Source of the DNA: Deltaproteobacteria bacterium
GTDB lineage: Bacteria; Desulfobacterota; DSM-4660; Desulfatiglandales; HGW-15
DNA length: 10,934 bases
Reading direction: 5' to 3'
Assembly: GCA_019308525.1 (NCBI GenBank)
Contig: JAFDIC010000088.1
Span: 1 to 10,934, forward strand
Positions within the stretch are counted from its first letter, which is position 1. Each line of letters begins with the position of its first letter. The notes under the pieces are model-generated. The model had not been told where the DNA came from. It worked only from the letters and a program-made list of their open reading frames with translations, and ran no database searches. Shown here piece after piece: positions 6,736-10,934 of this stretch. The position numbers and the translations under genes were made by a program.

Positions 6736-9312
6736 ATGAGTTATACCACCAAGGGAGAGCAACAATTCATGAATTGCACCCTGAGCGGACCGGTGCGGGT
6801 ATGGGTGAGAGAAGGGAAGATCGTGCGCATCCTGCCCCTCGAGTACGGGGAGGACGATGCCCCGCCCTGGAAGATTGAAGCCAGGGGTCATACGTTCACA
6901 CGGCCCAACAAGGCCGGGATCTCCTGCTGGATCCAGGGGTCCAAGCAATACGTGTACTCCAAGGACAGGCTTCTCACACCCATAAAGAGGGTGGACTTTG
7001 ACCCGGAGGGCGACAGGAACCCCCAGAACCGGGGTATCTCCGGCTACGAGCCCATCAGTTGGGACGAGGCCCTTGATATCATAGCGAAGGAGATCATCCG
7101 TATCAGGAAACGATACGGGCCATCAGCAATAGCCGTAACCGGATCCTCCCATGACTCCTGGGGCACCATCAACTACCGCATGAGCGCCCTTGAGCGTTTC
7201 TGGAATATTCTCGGGTGCACCTGGGTGGATCACAATCCTGAGAGCTGGGAAGGGTTTTTCTGGGGGGCTATACATGCCTGGGGGTTCTACTGGAGGCTTG
7301 GGCAACCTCCGGCCTATGATTTACTGGAAGACACCTTCAAGAATACGGACATGATAGTGTTCTGGTCCTCTGACCCAACGACGACATCGGGGGACTATGC
7401 GTGGAACGAGACGGACCTGTGGCGGTTTCATATGAAGAAGCTGGGGATCAAGTTCGTGTTCATCGATCCCTTCTGCAACTACACTGCTGTGATAGACGGG
7501 GATAAGTGGCTCAAGCCGAGACCCGGCACTGACACCTGTGTTGCCCTTGCCATTGCCTTCACGTGGATCACGGAAGAGACCTATGACAAGGAATACGTGG
7601 ATACGCACACCTTTGGGTTTGACAAGTGGAAGGCATACGTGCTGGGTGAAGATGACGGGGTGCCCAAGACCCCGAGGTGGGCGGAAGAGAAGTCAGGGGT
7701 CAAGGCAAGAGATATCATTGCCCTTGCAAGGGAGTGGGCATCTGTGCGTACTACGCTGGCGCCCGGTGGAAGGGCAGGTATGTCCAACTCGGGCAGGGCA
7801 TCCTATGGGCATGAGTATACGAGGATGATGGTTTTTCTTGCGGCGATGCAGGGTCTTGGGAAGCCCGGGGTGAATGTCTATTCAACTACTGGCGGAGCTC
7901 CTGTGGACTGGGATTTTTATTTCCCCGGTTATGCAGACGGTGGGATAAGCGGGGGAAGCTCGGGGAGCATGGAGCTCGGTCCCCGGGGGTTTCCGGACAG
8001 GCCTGTGGGGAGCCAGATACGGCAACGTATATGCCGCTCGGTGCTTCCCGAATGTGTCATGAACCCGCCGGTGACCTGGAGGGGGGTGTATGGATACTAC
8101 GGCCAGAGCACGGAACAGCAGTTCATAGAGTGCACGTTCCCCTTTGAAGGATATACCGGGGTGAAGATGCTCTTCAGGCAGGGGGCCTCCTACATCGGGA
8201 CCATGATGGAGACGAACCGGTGGGTAAAGATGTACCGCCACCCCAACCTGGAGTTTGCCCTCAACGTGTGTCCTTACAAGACGGAGCCGGAGGCCAGGCT
8301 TTCGGATATTGTTCTGCCTGCCTGCTCCACCTTTGAGCATTATGACATGGGGGAGTGGGCGAGGATTTCCGGGTACTCCAGGCACCTGTCACCCACGAAT
8401 GCCCGGGTCATCTGTTTCATGCAGAAATGCATCGAACCCCTGGGGGAGTCCATGTCCAGGTATAATATCTACGGGGCCATGGCAAAGAGACTGGGGATAG
8501 AAGAACTCTATACCGAGGGCAGGAGCGAATACGAATGGTGCAAGAGGACGTTTGAGGTGACAGATCTTTCAAAGGTGATGAGCTGGGAGGAATTTGAGAG
8601 GAAGGGTTATTACATAGTCCCGGTGCCTGAGGATTACAGGCCCACGCCTGCGCTGAGGTGGTTTTACGAAGACAGGGCGAAAGATACAAAGGACTGGGGC
8701 CCCAAGTTGAAGGATATCCCAGCCCTTGACGGGAAGGGTCTTGCGACCCCAAGCGGGAAGATAGAGTTTGAGTCCCAGAGTCTCAAGAGGTTTGACCCCG
8801 ATGACGATGAGAGGCCGCCTGTTCCCCGCTACATCCCTTCCTGGGAGGGCACAGAAACAAAGGAGTTGCTCCAGAAGTATCCCCTCCAGTTGATAAGTCC
8901 GCACCCCCGTTTTACATTCCATTCCCAGCATGACGGCAAATCCTGCTGGAACGAAGAGATTCCCCATCACAGGAGGCTGAAGAACGGCTACCGTTACTGG
9001 GTGATGAGGATGAACCCCAGGGATGCGGAGGCCCGGGGCCTGAAAGACGGGGACCTGGCCAAGGTCTGGAATGATCGTGGCACGATCCTGGTATGTGTAA
9101 CCGTCACTCCCCGCATAAGGGAAGGTGTGGTTCATTCCTACAGCTCCGGAGGAGGGTATGATCCCCAGGGTGAGCCTGGAGACCCCAGGACCATTGACAG
9201 GGGTGGTACGGCGAACCAGCTGACCAGTGCGCGGTTCATGTCGAAAAACTGCCCTGGCATGGCGCCCAACTCCTGCCTGGTAGAGGTGGAGAAGTGGGAA
9301 GGAGGTGAATGA
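6736..9312 (+). CDS. Pyrogallol-phloroglucinol transhydroxylase / resorcinol hydroxylase-like large subunit
   Basis: This 858-residue molybdopterin protein closely resembles AthL of Pelobacter acidigallici (875 aa), from which I recognise APPWKIEARGHTF, DHNPESWEG, VFWSSDP, FYFPGYADGGISG, CIEPLGESMS and SPHPRF. Like AthL it lacks the N-terminal Fe-S cysteine motif. Predicted counterparts of published AthL residues share a constant offset of 5: His139 (His144), Arg148 (Arg153), Ser170, the likely Mo ligand (Ser175), and Tyr399 (Tyr404). The AthL catalytic Asp174 is replaced by Glu169. AthL transfers a hydroxyl between polyphenols; the related RehLS hydroxylates resorcinol using water. Oxygen-independent hydroxylation or transhydroxylation of a phenolic is therefore expected, but the substrate is not fixed. 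No Tat signal is present, so it is predicted cytoplasmic. AGGAGG (6721-6726) precedes the ATG. Residue numbers for AthL are from memory. Confidence 0.93.
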   Translation: MSYTTKGEQQFMNCTLSGPVRVWVREGKIVRILPLEYGEDDAPPWKIEARGHTFTRPNKAGISCWIQGSKQYVYSKDRLLTPIKRVDFDPEGDRNPQNRGISGYEPISWDEALDIIAKEIIRIRKRYGPSAIAVTGSSHDSWGTINYRMSALERFWNILGCTWVDHNPESWEGFFWGAIHAWGFYWRLGQPPAYDLLEDTFKNTDMIVFWSSDPTTTSGDYAWNETDLWRFHMKKLGIKFVFIDPFCNYTAVIDGDKWLKPRPGTDTCVALAIAFTWITEETYDKEYVDTHTFGFDKWKAYVLGEDDGVPKTPRWAEEKSGVKARDIIALAREWASVRTTLAPGGRAGMSNSGRASYGHEYTRMMVFLAAMQGLGKPGVNVYSTTGGAPVDWDFYFPGYADGGISGGSSGSMELGPRGFPDRPVGSQIRQRICRSVLPECVMNPPVTWRGVYGYYGQSTEQQFIECTFPFEGYTGVKMLFRQGASYIGTMMETNRWVKMYRHPNLEFALNVCPYKTEPEARLSDIVLPACSTFEHYDMGEWARISGYSRHLSPTNARVICFMQKCIEPLGESMSRYNIYGAMAKRLGIEELYTEGRSEYEWCKRTFEVTDLSKVMSWEEFERKGYYIVPVPEDYRPTPALRWFYEDRAKDTKDWGPKLKDIPALDGKGLATPSGKIEFESQSLKRFDPDDDERPPVPRYIPSWEGTETKELLQKYPLQLISPHPRFTFHSQHDGKSCWNEEIPHHRRLKNGYRYWVMRMNPRDAEARGLKDGDLAKVWNDRGTILVCVTVTPRIREGVVHSYSSGGGYDPQGEPGDPRTIDRGGTANQLTSARFMSKNCPGMAPNSCLVEVEKWEGGE
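9301..9306 (+). promoter_or_regulatory. Ribosome binding site GGAGGT that decides the start of the small subunit
   Basis: GGAGGT lies inside the last codons of the large-subunit gene and is 7 bases before ATG 9314. An in-frame GTG at 9305 would begin inside this site, so ATG 9314 is the better start. The arrangement points to translational coupling of the two transhydroxylase-like subunits. Confidence 0.8.
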
Positions 9313-9313
9313 T

Positions 9314-10153
9314 ATGACGAAATACGCCATGGCTATTGACCTCAATTATTGTATAGGGTGTTACAACTGCCAGATTGCGTGCAAAGACGAACACGTGGGC
9401 AATGAATTCCTCCCGATCACAAAGTCCCAGCCCACCTTCGGGCACTTCTGGCGTGGTATTGAAGAGGTGGAAAGGGTGCTCTCGCCCTCGAAAATCAGGG
9501 TAGATTATATTCCGACCCTGTGTCAGCATTGTGATGATGCACCCTGCGTGAAGGAGGCCAAGAATGATGCTGTTTACCAGCGGCCGGACGGGATCGTAAT
9601 TATTGATCCGGACAAAGCGGTGGGTCAAAAGCAACTGGTGGAGTCCTGTCCCTACGGTGTTATTTTCTGGAACGAGCAAGAAAACCTTCCGCAGAAGTGC
9701 ACCTTTTGTGCGCATCTGCTGGATGATGGGTGGAAAGAGCCCCGATGCGTACAGACCTGCCCGACGAGTTGTATGGTGTTTGGCGACCTTGATGATCCTG
9801 AAAGCGAGATTTCCAGGTTTTTGGCGGAAAATGCGGCAGAGACTTTCAGGCCGGATTTTGGACTGAAGACCCGTGTTCTGTATGTTGGATTGCCCAAACC
9901 CCACCTTGCGGGGACCGTGATATTCGGCGACAGGGACGAATGCGCAAAAGGAGTCGAGGTGGTACTTGAGGGGGATGATGGCTACAGGCGGGAGACAGAG
10001 ACGGATTTCTTCGGAGACTTCGCATTTAACAACATCGGGAAGACGAAATATCAGATCAGCTTTGCCGCCGGGGGTTATAAGAGCAAGAGTCTGGACTTTG
10101 AAATGGCTGAGGACGAGCGCTACCTGGGTGAGATCGCCCTCGATCCTGCATGA
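9314..10153 (+). CDS. Transhydroxylase-type small subunit: three [4Fe-4S] clusters plus C-terminal beta-sandwich domain
   Basis: This 279-residue protein matches BthL, the small subunit of pyrogallol-phloroglucinol transhydroxylase, in length, order and motifs. Cysteine groups are C13/C16/C19/C23 (NYCIGCYNC), C70/C73/C78 followed by Ala82 where a fourth Cys would be in DmsB, a lone C112 in SCPYGVIFWNE, and C129/C132/C145/C149. Those twelve cysteines give three [4Fe-4S] clusters, as in BthL, in place of the four in DmsB. Residues from about 197 (AGTVIFGD) to the end form a carboxypeptidase-regulatory/transthyretin-like beta domain with TETDFFGDFAF, also found in BthL. It has no signal peptide. 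The gene starts 1 base after the large-subunit stop. Its role is presumably structural and electron transfer to or from the molybdenum site. Its N-terminal motif resembles that of the 110-residue subunit at 6315-6647. Confidence 0.94.
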   Translation: MTKYAMAIDLNYCIGCYNCQIACKDEHVGNEFLPITKSQPTFGHFWRGIEEVERVLSPSKIRVDYIPTLCQHCDDAPCVKEAKNDAVYQRPDGIVIIDPDKAVGQKQLVESCPYGVIFWNEQENLPQKCTFCAHLLDDGWKEPRCVQTCPTSCMVFGDLDDPESEISRFLAENAAETFRPDFGLKTRVLYVGLPKPHLAGTVIFGDRDECAKGVEVVLEGDDGYRRETETDFFGDFAFNNIGKTKYQISFAAGGYKSKSLDFEMAEDERYLGEIALDPA

Positions 10154-10204
10154 GGCGATGGGTGAAGAATGATGTTTCGGTAGGAGAGGAATTGTATTTG
10201 TTCA

Positions 10205-10275
10205 CCTCATGCATTTCGTCTCCCCTCTTCTCCTCACAAGAGGAGACCTGGAATGAAATGCATGGGGGGCATTTC
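10205..10275 (+). promoter_or_regulatory. Long imperfect hairpin with a competing alternative hairpin before the TRAP gene
   Basis: The 151-base gap 10154-10304 holds no gene. Outer arms 10205-10217 and 10255-10267 pair over 13 positions (one G-U), with core CATGCATTTC / GAAATGCATG. Inside, GTCTCC (10218-10223) pairs with GGAGAC (10242-10247) and TCTT (10226-10229) with AAGA (10238-10241) around an 8-base loop. The arm GAAATGC (10255-10261) can instead pair with GCATTTC (10269-10275) across a 7-base loop, so the two structures exclude each other. No T-run follows, so it is not an ordinary intrinsic terminator. It may be an mRNA-processing or stabilising hairpin, or an attenuator-like leader for the highly expressed binding protein. 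CACCTC (10203-10208) is also complementary to the GAGGTG of the next ribosome binding site. Confidence 0.55.
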
Positions 10276-10304
10276 CAATAACCCAAACCCAAAGGAGGTG
10301 TACT

Positions 10305-10934
10305 ATGAAGAAGGTTGGGCTGTTTTTCTTGGTATCTGTTGTTTGTGCCGTGTTGATGCTTGGTTCGCAGGTGTTTGCCAAGACCATTACCCTCAACATG
10401 ACTTCCCAGAACCCTGAGACGAGCTGGGGCCACATGAATGCCATTGCTCCCTGGGCGAAACAGGTGGAAAAGGCGACTAACGGGCGAGTCAAGATCAGGA
10501 TCTATGCAGCCCAGACGCTCACCAAGGGCAAGGACGCATGGGTTGCCACGAAGAACGGGGTGGCGGATCTGGGATGGTGTTTTCACGGGTACTGGCCCGG
10601 GTTGACACCGCTGGCTGACGTGATAAGCCTGCCTGCCCTTGGTTTCAGGACCGCCGAAGAGGGAAGCGAGATACTGTGGCGACTTTATGAGAAATTTCCC
10701 TCCATCCAGCGACAATTCGCAGACAACAAGGTCCTGCTCCTTTACACCAGCCACCCCTATATGCTGATCACAACGAAAAAATGGGTCAAGAAGCTGGAAG
10801 ACCTAAAGGGGCTGAAGATAAGGATGACAGGCGGCCCACCCACGGAGCAGGTGAAGGCCCTTGGCGGAGTCCCCATGTTGATCCCCATGCCGGACAACTA
10901 TATTTCACTTCAGAAGGGGGTCATAGACGGCATG
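10305..10934 (+). CDS. dctP: TRAP transporter periplasmic solute-binding protein, DctP family (3' truncated)
   Basis: The frame opens at ATG 10305 after a strong AAAGGAGGTG site (10291-10300) and is still open at the window end after 210 codons; full DctP proteins are about 330 residues. A Sec signal peptide is clear: MKK, a hydrophobic stretch, then SQVFA with predicted cleavage after A25. The mature part has the DctP features QNPETSWGHMNAIAPWAKQV, RVKIRIYAAQTL and the conserved LKGLKIRM strand with R173, the position of the arginine that usually binds a substrate carboxylate in this family, then GVPMLIPMPDNY. It would capture a solute, often an organic or aromatic acid, for a DctQ/DctM membrane pair that should lie downstream. 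C14 lies inside the hydrophobic stretch but not in a good lipobox. Its place after the Mo-enzyme genes suggests uptake of the pathway substrate. Confidence 0.93.
   Translation, partial: MKKVGLFFLVSVVCAVLMLGSQVFAKTITLNMTSQNPETSWGHMNAIAPWAKQVEKATNGRVKIRIYAAQTLTKGKDAWVATKNGVADLGWCFHGYWPGLTPLADVISLPALGFRTAEEGSEILWRLYEKFPSIQRQFADNKVLLLYTSHPYMLITTKKWVKKLEDLKGLKIRMTGGPPTEQVKALGGVPMLIPMPDNYISLQKGVIDGM

Noticed and set aside
8569..9345. A 258-codon open frame on the minus strand
   Set aside because: It is antisense to the well-supported transhydroxylase-like large subunit and the start of its small subunit, with no recognisable motifs.
10305..10379. Lipoprotein signal peptide for the TRAP binding protein (C14)
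   Set aside because: The residues before C14 (LVSVV) do not form a convincing lipobox and a standard cleavage site SQVFA lies at residue 25.
10056..10754. A 232-codon minus-strand frame crossing the gap before the TRAP gene
   Set aside because: It overlaps the end of the Fe-S subunit, the hairpin region and the TRAP protein, whose signal peptide and conserved motifs make the + strand reading secure.

Overview
The window looks like a catabolic gene cluster from an anaerobic bacterium. A sulfate-reducing or syntrophic Desulfobacterota (former Deltaproteobacteria) is my best guess. The reasons are a moderately GC-rich sequence, heavy use of AGG for arginine, strong GGAGG ribosome binding sites, two soluble molybdenum/tungsten bis-pyranopterin enzymes with their own Fe-S partners, CoA-ester chemistry and a TRAP solute-binding protein. 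The taxonomic call is inference. All recognised genes are on the + strand with short gaps, so they probably form one operon or two closely linked ones.

Layout. 1-246: C-terminal end of a thiolase-fold / lipid-transfer-type protein. 316-1839: AMP-forming acyl- or aryl-CoA ligase. 1927-3966: Old Yellow Enzyme / 2,4-dienoyl-CoA reductase-type iron-sulfur flavoprotein, with an unusual Cys-rich insertion in its second Rossmann region. 4069-6312 and 6315-6647: a molybdopterin enzyme of the acetylene hydratase-like clade, almost abutting a 110-residue two-cluster ferredoxin-type subunit. 6736-9312 and 9314-10153: a close relative of the two subunits of pyrogallol-phloroglucinol transhydroxylase (AthL/BthL; resorcinol hydroxylase is also in this family). 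10154-10304: a non-coding gap holding a long imperfect hairpin and a competing alternative hairpin. 10305 to the window end: a TRAP transporter periplasmic binding protein with signal peptide, cut off by the window.

How the genes may work together (inference). The TRAP protein would help import a substrate, often a carboxylate. The ligase would activate an acid to its CoA thioester. The flavoprotein would reduce a conjugated double bond or alicyclic/dienoyl intermediate. The thiolase-like protein would act in C-C cleavage. The two molybdenum/tungsten enzymes would do oxygen-independent hydroxyl chemistry (hydroxylation, transhydroxylation, hydration or reductive dehydroxylation) on a phenolic or alicyclic ring. 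Neither has a Tat signal or membrane anchor, so both are predicted to be cytoplasmic. The most interesting points are the tandem arrangement of two different Mo/W modules, each with its own Fe-S partner; the changed active-site and cluster residues in both; and the Cys-rich insertion in the flavoprotein. I found no mobile elements, CRISPR arrays, rRNA or tRNA genes.
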